64,000 nt of DNA from Paragorgia papillata (GCA_035771165.1 JAWNZC010000308.1:1-64000); one strand, 5' to 3'; counted from the stretch's first letter, positions 22,793 through 31,248 are shown. Made by a program: numbers and translations. Notes: generated from the letters alone by a model not told the origin.

Positions 22793-23220
22793 AGTAGTGT
22801 CATTATGCCGATTCTGGGACATTTTTGTAAAAGAGAGTTTTTTTAAATTTTCTAAAATCCTGGCTCGGATACTGGGACATGTTTCGCAAAGGATTATGGA
22901 TATTTTTGACATTGGGTTTTAAAATTTTTCGCAAAGGATTCTGGGACATGTTTTTGAAATTTTTTTGCAAAGGATTCTGGGACATAACCTAAAAACATTT
23001 CCAAAATTTTCAGGAGGGGGTTTTCGAAATTTTTCCAAAATTTTCAGGAGGGGGTTTTAAGTTTTTGTTAGGTTCTCAGAACCGATCCTGGGACATGTTT
23101 TAAAACATTTCCAAAATTTTCAGGAGGGGGTTTTCGAAATTTTTGGGGTTTGGGGTTTTTAAGTTTTTCCAAAAAGGCTGGTTGGGGGTTTTTAAAAATT
23201 TTTGTTAAGTTTTTAAAACT
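22793..23220 (+). repeat. Left terminal inverted repeat
   Basis: The outer ~90 bp match the right end essentially perfectly. Inside, blocks such as GCAAAGGATTCTGGGACAT, CCTAAAAACATTTCC and GGGGTTTGGGG recur with different copy number and order from the right side, so the inner TIR is a mosaic of short repeats. The right-hand counterpart is about 42465-42871. Confidence 0.9.
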
Positions 23221-23231
23221 TTTTTAAATAA

Positions 23232-23432
23232 ATGAATAACAAACGGAGTAACTTATGTCCAGACAGAGAAGGATGTATGTGGGTAGGTTTTACAAAATAT
23301 CCAGGTGGAAAACCAAACATTATATATTTTAACAAAAGTACAAACCCTAAAACAGTTTGCACTTATATACACCCAGGCGAAACAAAAGTTCAAATGTTAG
23401 TTAGAACAGGTGTATATGATACAGTTTTTTAA
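23232..23432 (+). CDS. Small Polinton protein, unknown
   Basis: 66 residues, ATG preceded by TTTTTAAATAA, the start-proximal box seen at other genes of the element. It is the first gene inside the left TIR. Mixed polar composition with two central Cys (CPDREGCMW) and one more near residue 43, no signal peptide or membrane segment. The Gly/Pro-rich GFTKYPGGKPNIIYF suggests a small globular domain. No family recognised; that it is expressed is inferred from the upstream box and intact frame. Confidence 0.6.
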   Translation: MNNKRSNLCPDREGCMWVGFTKYPGGKPNIIYFNKSTNPKTVCTYIHPGETKVQMLVRTGVYDTVF

Positions 23433-23471
23433 TTGAATTCCCTAAAAGAAAAAAAAATTTAAAAAATAAGA

Positions 23472-23957
23472 ATGAACTCAAATGAAACAATTAAAAATTT
23501 TGAAGAAGAAACCGAACACACAGAAGAAAAAATAGACCCTTACTTTCTTTCGCATTTAGAAGCATTAAAAAAAAAACAAAGAAGAAGGGGGCGGTTGTAT
23601 ACAACTTTTACAAAAGCAAAAGAACAATATAAATTAATGGCTGCAGATTCAAAACCAAAAATTAAAAATATACACAAAGCGGCAAATGAAATACTAGTAC
23701 TAGCGGCTGAAGAAATGGTTGAAGCACCAAACGAAAGACTTGAAGAAATGCTTGAAGAAATTGGCGAAATACGCGAACTAATGGAAGATGCATACGACAA
23801 AAATAGAAAAAGGTATGACGAAATGATCCAAAACACAGACCAAATGCAAAACCTAATGATTAATGAAAAAATTAAAAGACAAAATGAAATAATGTATTCC
23901 AATTATCTAGAATACTCCGAATACGAAACAGATGAGTACGAATCAGATGAAGATTAA
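23472..23957 (+). CDS. Acidic coiled-coil protein, unknown
   Basis: 161 residues, ATG preceded by AAAAAATAAGA. After a basic patch (KKKQRRRGR, residues 35-43) most of the chain is predicted helical with heptad-like Glu/Leu/Met spacing (ERLEEMLEEIGEIRELMEDA), ending in an acidic Tyr-rich tail (YSEYETDEYESDED). It lies 39 bp after the preceding small gene in the same orientation; a stem-loop follows at 24005-24022. A structural or scaffold-like role in the particle would fit the composition but is not shown. Family unknown. Confidence 0.65.
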   Translation: MNSNETIKNFEEETEHTEEKIDPYFLSHLEALKKKQRRRGRLYTTFTKAKEQYKLMAADSKPKIKNIHKAANEILVLAAEEMVEAPNERLEEMLEEIGEIRELMEDAYDKNRKRYDEMIQNTDQMQNLMINEKIKRQNEIMYSNYLEYSEYETDEYESDED

Positions 23958-24004
23958 GACCCAGATGAAGATCTAGACTCTGGTTATAATAAGTTTCAAA
24001 AATT

Positions 24005-24022
24005 TTTAACAAAAATGTTAAA
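24005..24022 (+). terminator. Hairpin after the coiled-coil gene
   Basis: TTTAAC-aaaaat-GTTAAA, perfect 6-bp stem, followed by a run of nine T. Lies 48 bp past the stop at 23957. Same shape as 30944-30962. Confidence 0.55.
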
Positions 24023-24087
24023 GATTTTTTTTTGAGATTCTGAATACCAAGAACAATTTTTGAAATTTTAAAACCCCTAAATAAATA

Positions 24088-24912
24088 ATGAGTTATTATT
24101 ATGGATATGGCAGACAAAGGAGATCATTTGAAGATTTTGACATGGAAAAAAAAATTAAAGAAATTGAACGAAAGTTAAAAAACCTTTCCCTAACACCTGA
24201 TGAAAATTACAAAACTGTTTTTGATCTTAACATAACAAAAGCTACTAAAACCTTTAAAACAGTTAGTGGGGTAAAAAGAATAACCCAAGCACGGAGTGGA
24301 AACTCTGTTTTATGGCAAGATGATAAAACCAAGGCCCCTACATTTGGCTCAGATGCCATTGGTCCAGGCACAGATTACATTGAAAACACTGGAGGCAACT
24401 ACATGTTATTTTGCAACACTGAAATGCAGTTTAATGATGTTTCTGTTTTTGTTGTTTGTGCGGTAGTGGATACATCTGTTCCCGGCGATTGGTGTTACCT
24501 TATTGGAAATGATAATGGTAATTATGATAAATTTGTTAGCTTTAAATCCTACTCTTACTCCAAAATGATAATTGGTGGTATAAGGCAAGACACAAAAAAA
24601 AACTTTGATATTGTTGGCCCCCATAGCATTCTTAGCAAACATATTGTTTCCTGCCATTGGCTGGGGACTGGTTCCTGTGTGTATTTAAATGGTAAAAAGG
24701 AGCCAGGATCAGAATTTAAATCCGACCTTGCAGATATAGGAGATCCATATGGATCTATATTTTTAAATAAAAGATTGAGTGGAACCCCATCAAATAGTTC
24801 CCAGCTAAAAGGAAAAATTTATGGGATTAAAATTGTCCATGGACCATTATTGCCTGCTGATATTGTAAAAATTAATAAGGATATGATGAAGGAATATGGA
24901 AACTTCATATGA
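24088..24912 (+). CDS. LamG/ConA-like putative fibre or attachment protein
   Basis: 274 residues. Residues 1-7 are MSYYYGY, shared exactly with the start of the collagen-like protein encoded next (25023). A basic stretch and short coiled coil follow (DMEKKIKEIERKLKNL, about 18-35). Residues about 50-270 look like a concanavalin/laminin-G jelly roll: alternating beta-rich Gly/Asn segments (FVVCAVVDTSVPGDWCYLIG, SKHIVSCHWLGTGSCVYLNG) and the C-terminal AWxxD-like element replaced by PLLPADIVKINKDM. Such domains bind glycans or proteins. No signal peptide, so it would enter the particle from the cytosol or nucleus. The attachment role is inferred from the shared tag and domain type. Confidence 0.65.
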   Translation: MSYYYGYGRQRRSFEDFDMEKKIKEIERKLKNLSLTPDENYKTVFDLNITKATKTFKTVSGVKRITQARSGNSVLWQDDKTKAPTFGSDAIGPGTDYIENTGGNYMLFCNTEMQFNDVSVFVVCAVVDTSVPGDWCYLIGNDNGNYDKFVSFKSYSYSKMIIGGIRQDTKKNFDIVGPHSILSKHIVSCHWLGTGSCVYLNGKKEPGSEFKSDLADIGDPYGSIFLNKRLSGTPSNSSQLKGKIYGIKIVHGPLLPADIVKINKDMMKEYGNFI

Positions 24913-25022
24913 ATAATGATTAATGAGTTTGTAACGTCTTTTTTTTGAGTTGCAAGTTTTAAATGAACATGATGATGGTTTTGTTCCCTTGTCCAAACAT
25001 TTAAATTTCATATAAATAAATA

Positions 25023-26330
25023 ATGAGTTATTACTATGGATATGATGATCCAGATTATTCTTATGGAGGTGGAGGAGCAGATGGAGAACAAGGAGAACAA
25101 GGGGACACAGGTGCAAAAGGCGACAAAGGCGATCGAGGGTTAACAGGACCCCAAGGATCCCAAGGACCAAAAGGGTCTAAAGGGGACAAAGGTTTAACAG
25201 GGTCTCAAGGAGTCCAAGGAACAAAGGGGAACAAAGGAGACCAAGGCGACCAAGGTTTGCAAGGGACCAAAGGAGACCAAGGATCAAAAGGAGACAAGGG
25301 ATTGCAAGGGTCAGCAGGACCAACAGGACCACAAGGTTCTAATGGATCCCAAGGGCCAACTGGACCCCAAGGATCCAGAGGTTTAACAGGCCCAACAGGC
25401 ACAGCAGCACAAAAAGGAGACAAAGGGGACCAAGGTAACACAGGACCAAAAGGCGACAAAGGCGACAGGGGTTTGCAAGGAACCAAAGGAGACAAAGGCG
25501 ATACTGGTGTTAGAGGACCCCAAGGAAACAAAGGCGACAGGGGTAACACTGGGGTGGCAGGTGCAACAGGATCCCAAGGAACAAAAGGGGACAAAGGAGA
25601 CCATGGAACAGCAGGAACATCAGGAGCCAAAGGATCAAAAGGCGACAAAGGAGACAAAGGAGACAAAGGAATGGCGGGGGCGGCCGCACAAAAGGGAGAC
25701 AAAGGAGATCCTGGTGATGATGGTGCAAAGGGTAACAAAGGAAACACTGGTGACCAAGGAGTCCAAGGGCTTCCAGGACCAAAAGGAACCACTGGGCAAA
25801 GAGGTCTTAGAGGTTTAAGAGGTGTTACAGGGACCACAGGACAAGCTGGAAATTTTACACAGGTAACAAAATATAAAAAAACTGGTGGGAAAACAAGCCA
25901 CAAAGCTGGAGTTTGGGATAATTCTTGGAACAACAGCACAATATTGAAATTTACTGTGGCAGAATCTGGAAAATATTTAATAAAATACTGGTTTTTACTG
26001 CAACCAGATGGACACAAAATAGACCAACAATCCAAAAAATCTGGATGGCATGACACAGGCACATACAATGCTTTTTTTAATTTGAGTACATACCTTTACC
26101 ATGGTGATGTTGATCAAAAAGCAGACAGAATTAGCGACCTAACAAGTTCAACGATGGGGATAACATACAATGAAAACCTTCCCCACCACATTTTTTGCGA
26201 AGGTATTGCAACTTTGTTGAAGGGAACCCTAGTATCTTTACATTGTACTTCTTCTTCGTTTGGCGACTATTACACATATTTGTTTTTTAATGTTTGGGAT
26301 GTTGAACTTAGCTTACTTAAAATTAATTGA
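25023..26330 (+). CDS. Collagen-like protein with C1q/TNF-like head, putative fibre
   Basis: 435 residues. It begins MSYYYGY, as in the LamG-like neighbour, with an acidic Tyr/Gly linker. Residues about 21-290 are Gly-X-Y triplets, rich in KGD/GDK/GPQ and poor in Pro, with two identical interruptions at AAQKGDKGD. Residues about 290-435 form a compact beta-rich domain (ESGKYLIKYWFLL, CTSSSFGDYYTYLFFNVWDV), placed as the trimeric C1q/TNF-like heads of short-chain collagens are. The layout (virion tag, trimeric shaft, globular head) is that of a viral fibre. Upstream TATAAATAAATAATG. No signal peptide. Collagen-like proteins occur in giant viruses and phages; this one may derive from the host or from a virus. 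Confidence 0.75.
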   Translation: MSYYYGYDDPDYSYGGGGADGEQGEQGDTGAKGDKGDRGLTGPQGSQGPKGSKGDKGLTGSQGVQGTKGNKGDQGDQGLQGTKGDQGSKGDKGLQGSAGPTGPQGSNGSQGPTGPQGSRGLTGPTGTAAQKGDKGDQGNTGPKGDKGDRGLQGTKGDKGDTGVRGPQGNKGDRGNTGVAGATGSQGTKGDKGDHGTAGTSGAKGSKGDKGDKGDKGMAGAAAQKGDKGDPGDDGAKGNKGNTGDQGVQGLPGPKGTTGQRGLRGLRGVTGTTGQAGNFTQVTKYKKTGGKTSHKAGVWDNSWNNSTILKFTVAESGKYLIKYWFLLQPDGHKIDQQSKKSGWHDTGTYNAFFNLSTYLYHGDVDQKADRISDLTSSTMGITYNENLPHHIFCEGIATLLKGTLVSLHCTSSSFGDYYTYLFFNVWDVELSLLKIN

Positions 26331-26362
26331 AAAAGAAAAAAGAAAATATAATAAAAGAAAGA

Positions 26363-27418
26363 ATGTCTAAGTTTAAAACAAATACCTTATCATCTTTGTT
26401 GTATGAAAGTTTCAGCAAAGAAAACATTACACATATGGATATTTTCAACAAAAGATCATATTCTGTAAAAGATGAAGAAGACCTACTCGAAAGATACACA
26501 AGGGCCTACACATTTTTGTCAAGCTCTGGAAATTTTAACAAATATCTTTTGGAAAGAACAACAGACATTGGTCCCGTTATTGTTGACATTGATCTAAGTA
26601 AAAAACTTAAGGAACCAAAACCATTATATTCTGAAAAGAAAGTCTTAAAATTGGCAAAACTATTCCAAAAAATATTGAAAAAACTTCTTGTTGATAAAAC
26701 AAACTTGGACTGTTTTGTTTTGGAAAAACCAGGATATTTCAAAGATGAAAAAACTTATAAAAATGGTTTTCATTTACATTTTCCATATGTTTGGTTAACA
26801 CAAAGGGAGAGACAGTATATAAACGAACTTGTGCAAGAAAAAACAACCATCCAACTTGATAATGCTGTCATTGCTGGAAACTGGTTTTTGTATGGTTCTA
26901 AAAAGAGTCCCGAGTCAGATTCATATCTTTTAAGCTACATCATTGAAGAAAAAAGGAACCATGTGGCGAGTCAATATTCTGACCATGAATTAATATATTT
27001 ACTTTCTGTTAGACAAAAGAAACATACCTTTGTTAACAAACTATCTTTTTTACCAGAAATTGAACAGAAAGAAAGAAGTGTAAATCATATTGACTTTGAC
27101 GACCACATACCAAAAAGCGAGGAGGTTTTAAAGAATTACATTGACCAGATACCAAAAGATATTGCTGAAGATTACACATCATGGAGGTCTGTGGGTTTTG
27201 CTTTGTACAACGAAACACATGGAAAAGAATATGGAAAAAACCTTTGGCACATATTTTCGCAAAAATGTCCTGAAAAATATGACGAAGATGCTTGCGAAAC
27301 ATTTTGGGGAAAAACGGTTAAAACCAATTTTTCAATGGGAACAATAATTCATTATGCGAGTTTAATTCCTGATGAGAAAAGGGAAAAACATAAGAGGGTT
27401 ATAAAACTGTATTTATGA
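26363..27418 (+). CDS. Archaeo-eukaryotic primase with PriCT-2 domain, no helicase
   Basis: 351 residues from the first ATG (26363), preceded by TATAATAAAAGAAAGA. Catalytic signature of AEP primases: DID at residues 75-77 (metal ligands), GFHLHF with His 137/139, and WFLYGSKK near 174-181. Residues about 265-320 (DYTSWRSVGFALYN ... W ... FWGKT) match the PriCT-2 domain that follows the primase in D5-type primase-helicases of large DNA viruses. The SF3 helicase half is absent and the gene ends cleanly. In an element whose polymerase is protein-primed a primase is unexpected; lagging-strand synthesis, repair or a replication switch are possible roles. The open frame continues upstream to a non-ATG codon at 26327. 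Confidence 0.8.
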   Translation: MSKFKTNTLSSLLYESFSKENITHMDIFNKRSYSVKDEEDLLERYTRAYTFLSSSGNFNKYLLERTTDIGPVIVDIDLSKKLKEPKPLYSEKKVLKLAKLFQKILKKLLVDKTNLDCFVLEKPGYFKDEKTYKNGFHLHFPYVWLTQRERQYINELVQEKTTIQLDNAVIAGNWFLYGSKKSPESDSYLLSYIIEEKRNHVASQYSDHELIYLLSVRQKKHTFVNKLSFLPEIEQKERSVNHIDFDDHIPKSEEVLKNYIDQIPKDIAEDYTSWRSVGFALYNETHGKEYGKNLWHIFSQKCPEKYDEDACETFWGKTVKTNFSMGTIIHYASLIPDEKREKHKRVIKLYL

Positions 27419-27605
27419 AGTGGTAAGCAGATTTCCAGCTAGCTGTTTGAACAAATTATAGCTAGTTATTGAACTAGTTGTCAAACAAATTTTAACTAGT
27501 TGTCAAGCAAATTTTAACTAGTTGTTTCAACAAAATATAACAAAATATAACAAAATATAACAAAATATAACAAATCCCATCAAATTCCAACAAAACCATT
27601 AATAA
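27419..27605. repeat. Short tandem repeats upstream of the 118-aa gene
   Basis: ACTAGTTGTCAAACAAATTT-like units (about 27470-27530) followed by four or more copies of AACAAAATAT. They fill the largest spacer between rightward genes and may be regulatory or replication-related. Nothing is coded. Confidence 0.7.
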
Positions 27606-27962
27606 ATGGAACAAGAACAAAAACCAGAACCGGAACAAAAACAGGAGCAAACCATTACGAAAACTCCTCCTCCTGTCCATGTTAAAAATCCCAAAAGAGT
27701 TGCACAAGGGAAAAAACTTGCTGCGATAAGTAAGGAAGCAAAATTAAGAAAAAAAGTTAAAATGGAAAAGGAGAGAGCAGAAGATCCAGAAGACAAAAAC
27801 GAAACAAGTATCTCCACAACTTGTGCAATAATTGGGACAGTGGCAGCCCTAATTACCACCTACATCACCTACTCCAAATGGAAGAAAGAACCAGAAGAAA
27901 GTAAAGAAAAAGTTACCAAGTCAAAAACAGTTTTCAAAGATCTTTCGAAATATGATCTCTAA
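27606..27962 (+). CDS. Small basic single-pass membrane protein, Polinton-conserved type
   Basis: 118 residues. N-terminus Glu/Gln/Pro-rich, then a basic region (KNPKRVAQGKKLAAISKEAK, residues 28-47) and a hydrophobic segment (ISTTCAIIGTVAALITTYI, about 69-87), with a charged tail. The layout and the KNPKRVAQGKKLA motif resemble small proteins found beside capsid genes in other animal Polintons (from memory, not searched). No cleavable signal peptide. It probably associates with membranes or with the inner capsid and DNA. ATG preceded by ATTAATAA; a hairpin follows at 27994-28015. Confidence 0.6.
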   Translation: MEQEQKPEPEQKQEQTITKTPPPVHVKNPKRVAQGKKLAAISKEAKLRKKVKMEKERAEDPEDKNETSISTTCAIIGTVAALITTYITYSKWKKEPEESKEKVTKSKTVFKDLSKYDL

Positions 27963-27993
27963 ATTTTTAAAATCTTAGAAAAATTTTTAAAAC

Positions 27994-28015
27994 TTCATTC
28001 CTGTAAAGAAATGAA
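27994..28015 (+). terminator. Hairpin after the 118-aa gene
   Basis: TTCATT-10 nt-AATGAA, then ATTTTT. The whole 22-mer, loop included, recurs after the next gene. Confidence 0.55.
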
Positions 28016-28048
28016 ATTTTTAATTTAAAAAAAAAGGAAAAAATAAAT

Positions 28049-28288
28049 ATGATTGTTATCAGCTATGCAACAGAATGTATTTTTGGAAGTAAAAACTGGT
28101 TTAATATTGGAAAACTTATTTATCTAATTTCAAAGGGAAGTTATGAAGGATACAAACTTTGGTTGTTATATAGTAAATATGATATTAGAAACTATAACGA
28201 AAACCATTGTTATCATTTATGGGCAGATTTTGATCTTTTGATGCCAGAAGATTTTGAAGATGAAGATGAATATTTCAATAACTATTAA
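28049..28288 (+). CDS. Small aromatic-rich protein, unknown
   Basis: 79 residues, ATG preceded by AAAAATAAAT. Rich in Tyr, Trp and Phe with an acidic end (MPEDFEDEDEYFNNY); one Cys near the N-terminus and one central (NENHCYHLW). No membrane segment or known domain. It is bracketed by two copies of the same stem-loop (27994-28015 and 28311-28332), which suggests a separate transcript. Confidence 0.55.
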   Translation: MIVISYATECIFGSKNWFNIGKLIYLISKGSYEGYKLWLLYSKYDIRNYNENHCYHLWADFDLLMPEDFEDEDEYFNNY

Positions 28289-28310
28289 ATGAAACCTTTC
28301 CCAACAAAAT

Positions 28311-28332
28311 TTCATTCCTGTAAAGAAATGAA
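28311..28332 (+). terminator. Hairpin after the 79-aa gene
   Basis: Same 22-mer as at 27994-28015, followed by GTTTT. Confidence 0.55.
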
Positions 28333-28352
28333 GTTTTCAAAAAAATTTACCT

Positions 28353-28364
28353 TATATATAATAA
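28353..28364 (+). promoter_or_regulatory. Start-proximal box of the capsid gene
   Basis: TATATATAATAA immediately before ATG 28365, the clearest form of a motif found in some version at all 21 gene starts of the element. It resembles the poxvirus late initiator TAAATG in fusing the box to the start codon. Confidence 0.5.
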
Positions 28365-29576
28365 ATGAATACAGAGAGAGAAGTTGAATTAGAACCCGGT
28401 TATAACCGGTTACACAGAAGTTCAATAACTGGGGAACGAGCTCGAAATGTAATTACTTTCAATCCCAATTCTGCTAATGAGGGAGAAGTAATTTACATCC
28501 ACATTCCAAAACTCAAACCAGGAACAACATTAGTTCCTGACAAAATGTTCCTCCTGTTCGACTTTAAAAACAAAAATACCAAATCTTGGTTTAATAACAA
28601 CCTTGCGAAACAACTCCAAGAACGTTTGGAAGTCAGATTTGCAGGAGAAAAAGTTTATGACAACACGGGAGAAAGTCTTTTGGGAACATATAAAGACTTA
28701 TGGATGGACAAACATGAGAGAGCCAACATGATTGAGGATGGTATCGCAACAGAAAACCAAAGAAAACTCATCTCGAAATCTGATGATGCCTCTTCTGACA
28801 CATATGCAGCTGTATATGGAACAAAACAAAGGATTAAGTTGGATAAGATTTTAAAGGATCATGGATTATATGCGCCCCACAGTATGGCGAATGACTTGCA
28901 GTATATCATTACACTGCCAAAAGCTACTTCTATCATGAAAGCCCAAAGTAGTCAATCTGTGGCTGGTTATTCTTTGGAAAATATTGAGTTGGAGTATGAA
29001 ACCATTACCAACTTTGCCCTAGTTCAGGAAATCGAATCTTCATACCAAATGGGTCGAGCCCTTTCCTTTGAACATGTAACCCTAATGAAAACCACACCAT
29101 GGGCTGCAGCTTCAACATTAATTAATGAAACCATTAATCTGCCAAGAAAGAGTATGAAGGCGGTTGTAATGTTGTTTACAAAAGCAACCAGAGGAGGATC
29201 GGAAGAGTTTGTTTACCCAAATATTGAAAGGGTAAAGATTACCATTGAAGGGGTCCCGAATAGCATTTACTCCCAAGGCATCCCAAAACGGAGATTGTTT
29301 GAAGAGGCTGAGCGACTTTTCAGACATACTAATTACCCAACAATCCAAGCTGATGAGTTCTTTACAGAAAACCAGTTTGCACTTGTTGTGGATCTTCGGT
29401 CAATTAATGACAATGCTGTATATGGAGATGGTACCAAACTTTTGACAACACAATCTGGAATTATGTTAGAAATTAAGAAAAAGGCAACAGCAACAGATCT
29501 CAGATGTCATGTTTTCATTCTTTCTGATGGCTTATTGAAAGTTCAAGGAGGAGCATTCCAGAGTGTAAATTATTAA
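28365..29576 (+). CDS. MCP: Major capsid protein, double jelly-roll
   Basis: 403 residues, preceded by TATATATAATAA. The segment IHIPKLKPGTTLVPDKMFLLFDF, then LEVRFAGEKVYDNTGESLLG, YKDLWMDKHERANMIEDGI, AVYGTKQRIKLDKILKDHGLYAP and NDLQYIITLP, followed by LENIELEYETI, is the characteristic series of the Polinton/adintovirus capsid protein, which folds as two upright beta-barrels and trimerises into hexon-like capsomers. Length is in the usual 400-600 range, toward the short side. It is followed by the packaging ATPase and minor capsid protein, the standard morphogenesis cluster. No frame damage is visible. Confidence 0.85.
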   Translation: MNTEREVELEPGYNRLHRSSITGERARNVITFNPNSANEGEVIYIHIPKLKPGTTLVPDKMFLLFDFKNKNTKSWFNNNLAKQLQERLEVRFAGEKVYDNTGESLLGTYKDLWMDKHERANMIEDGIATENQRKLISKSDDASSDTYAAVYGTKQRIKLDKILKDHGLYAPHSMANDLQYIITLPKATSIMKAQSSQSVAGYSLENIELEYETITNFALVQEIESSYQMGRALSFEHVTLMKTTPWAAASTLINETINLPRKSMKAVVMLFTKATRGGSEEFVYPNIERVKITIEGVPNSIYSQGIPKRRLFEEAERLFRHTNYPTIQADEFFTENQFALVVDLRSINDNAVYGDGTKLLTTQSGIMLEIKKKATATDLRCHVFILSDGLLKVQGGAFQSVNY

Positions 29577-29631
29577 GAACTATTAAGAAATATTAAGAAT
29601 CCCAAGAAATATTAAAAATCCCAAGAAATAA

Positions 29632-30288
29632 ATGGAAAACGAAGACCCAAAACCATTTAATATGATTATTGTTGGAATGACGAGTTGTGGAAAGACTCAT
29701 TATTTGTTGAAAAATTTAGTTGAAAATTATAAAAAAAAATTTGAAAACATAGTTTTAATATGTCCTACATTTGTATGGAACAAAACATATTTAGAATGGG
29801 AACATCTTAATGATCCAAGATTTTTTGTTATCCCTTGCGATCAAGATGAGTCCGAAGATTTTTTAAAATATGTTGTTGACTATTGCAAAGGAACCCCAAG
29901 TTTAATTATTTTGGATGACTGTGCTTCTGGACAGAGTGTTAAAAACAGAACCAGTGAGTTGGTAAAACTTGGTTTTGGAGCCAGACATATGAACATTAGT
30001 ACAGTAGTTGTAACCCAACAACTAACAAGTATTGCGAAACCATATAGGGAAAATATTTCAAAACTGGTTACCTTTTACAACCCAAACAGAAAGGATATGC
30101 AGGTTATTTTAGATGATTATTTAGACATACCAAAAGAAGAAGAGAAAAAAATAAAAGAAACATTAAAATCCAATAAATATTCAAAATTGGAGATCAACCT
30201 GATTCATCCATATGATCATTTCATTATAACAAATGGGGAAACCAAAAATCCCATCCCAATAAATGAGGAACCTAAGAATTTTACTTAA
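29632..30288 (+). CDS. ATP: FtsK/HerA (A32-like) genome-packaging ATPase
   Basis: 218 residues. Walker A GMTSCGKT at 15-22 and Walker B LIILDDC at 91-97, then GARHMNISTVVVTQQLTSIA, which matches the sensor region (polar Q after the beta strand) of the A32-like packaging ATPases of NCLDVs, virophages and Polintons. It pumps DNA into preformed capsids. Length is typical for Polintons. ATG preceded by AAGAAATAA. The end overlaps the start of the minor capsid gene by 26 bp in another frame, suggesting tight co-expression. Confidence 0.92.
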   Translation: MENEDPKPFNMIIVGMTSCGKTHYLLKNLVENYKKKFENIVLICPTFVWNKTYLEWEHLNDPRFFVIPCDQDESEDFLKYVVDYCKGTPSLIILDDCASGQSVKNRTSELVKLGFGARHMNISTVVVTQQLTSIAKPYRENISKLVTFYNPNRKDMQVILDDYLDIPKEEEKKIKETLKSNKYSKLEINLIHPYDHFIITNGETKNPIPINEEPKNFT

Positions 30289-30910
30289 AAACGGCGAAAC
30301 AACTGTTAAATTTGAAGATCCTTTGATCATTGAAGATACCAAATTGTTGGTTAAGGATGCAACAGTTTTTTGGGATTTCAATAATTTAACAAGTCCAACA
30401 TATGTTATGCATGGATCAAAAAAAATTAGTTTCTACAATGGCTATTGGACTGTTGGTATGATTATGAGATTATTAAAGGAAAACGAAATAAAGTCAGAAT
30501 TGCTTCCATATAGCTGTAAAATCAGATTATACCCAACAAGAGACCTTTACCTGCATAAACTTGGTCCTTTGCTAGGATATCCAGAAACAACAGTAATTAG
30601 GGGAGGATCAAGCCTTGTCAGTCCAGAAACAGTCAACATAAATCTTGGAATGAGGTTTGTCTGTATATCTTGCGAGATGATTGATGGAACTAGGACATCA
30701 TTTTCAGGAAAACGGGATAGAACAGCTGCAGTTCTTCCAATTACAACAAAACAATTATTGAAGGGATCAGTGGAAAAATTTGCAAACATCAACTCCGAGG
30801 CTATGTTAGACAATGGTGTCTACAATGAACTTAAATTTAAAGTTGACCACAATGTTGGCGACATTCTTCTTGAAATTTTTTTATGTCCACAGAACTATAA
30901 GACTCCATAA
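30263..30910 (+). CDS. mCP: Penton-like minor capsid protein (single jelly-roll)
   Basis: 215 residues, starting within the ATPase gene (ATG at 30263 preceded by CCCAATAA). The C-terminal half (INLGMRFVCISCEMIDGTRT ... KGSVEKFANINSEAMLDNGV ... YNELKFKVDHNVGDILLEIF) has the beta-strand pattern and order of the Polinton minor capsid proteins thought to form the pentons, directly downstream of MCP and ATPase as is usual. The N-terminus (residues 1-95) is less conserved in type. The call rests on position and C-terminal pattern; structure prediction would settle it. Confidence 0.65.
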   Translation: MRNLRILLKNGETTVKFEDPLIIEDTKLLVKDATVFWDFNNLTSPTYVMHGSKKISFYNGYWTVGMIMRLLKENEIKSELLPYSCKIRLYPTRDLYLHKLGPLLGYPETTVIRGGSSLVSPETVNINLGMRFVCISCEMIDGTRTSFSGKRDRTAAVLPITTKQLLKGSVEKFANINSEAMLDNGVYNELKFKVDHNVGDILLEIFLCPQNYKTP

Positions 30911-30943
30911 GGTCTAAAACTTTAATTAAAACTTTTTAAAATA

Positions 30944-30962
30944 TATAACAAAAAATGTTATA
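30944..30962 (+). terminator. Hairpin after the minor capsid gene
   Basis: TATAAC-aaaaaat-GTTATA, perfect 6-bp stem, followed by AATTTTTT. Confidence 0.55.
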
Positions 30963-31017
30963 AATTTTTTACCAAATATAAATTTTTACTAAAGATTTTT
31001 TTCTATTATTATAATAA

Positions 31018-31248
31018 ATGAATAAGAACGAGGTTTTAAATGATTTGTATGAAGCAGCTTTGATAACAGTTGCAGCTGTTGGAGTAAGTATGGTCGTTAA
31101 AAAGTTAACAGGCCAATCTCTCGCAGCGCCAGCAAGTATTAAAGAAACAGCCAAACTTGGAGTTGCAGTTGCAGGTGGGCTATTTACAGTAAAAATGGCA
31201 CAGGACAAAGGATACATTCCCAAAAATGTGGACCCAAAGAAAGTATAA
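31018..31248 (+). CDS. Small hydrophobic Polinton protein
   Basis: 76 residues, preceded by TATTATAATAA. Two hydrophobic stretches (AALITVAAVGVSMVV at about 13-27; KLGVAVAGGLFTVKMA at about 46-61) joined by KKLTGQSLAAPASIKET, ending in a charged YIPKNVDPKKV. This layout, with a closing IPxxxDP motif, is familiar from small Polinton proteins located downstream of the penton gene. Likely membrane-active or capsid-lining. A hairpin follows at 31273-31294. Confidence 0.65.
   Translation: MNKNEVLNDLYEAALITVAAVGVSMVVKKLTGQSLAAPASIKETAKLGVAVAGGLFTVKMAQDKGYIPKNVDPKKV

Noticed and set aside
25205..26068. Long minus-strand open frame (287 codons), Pro/Ser-rich
   Set aside because: It is the antisense of the Gly-X-Y collagen repeat; glycine codons read as proline on the other strand.
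26327..26362. Upstream extension of the primase frame overlapping the collagen stop
   Set aside because: The frame opens at a non-ATG codon; the first ATG (26363) is preceded by the element's start box.
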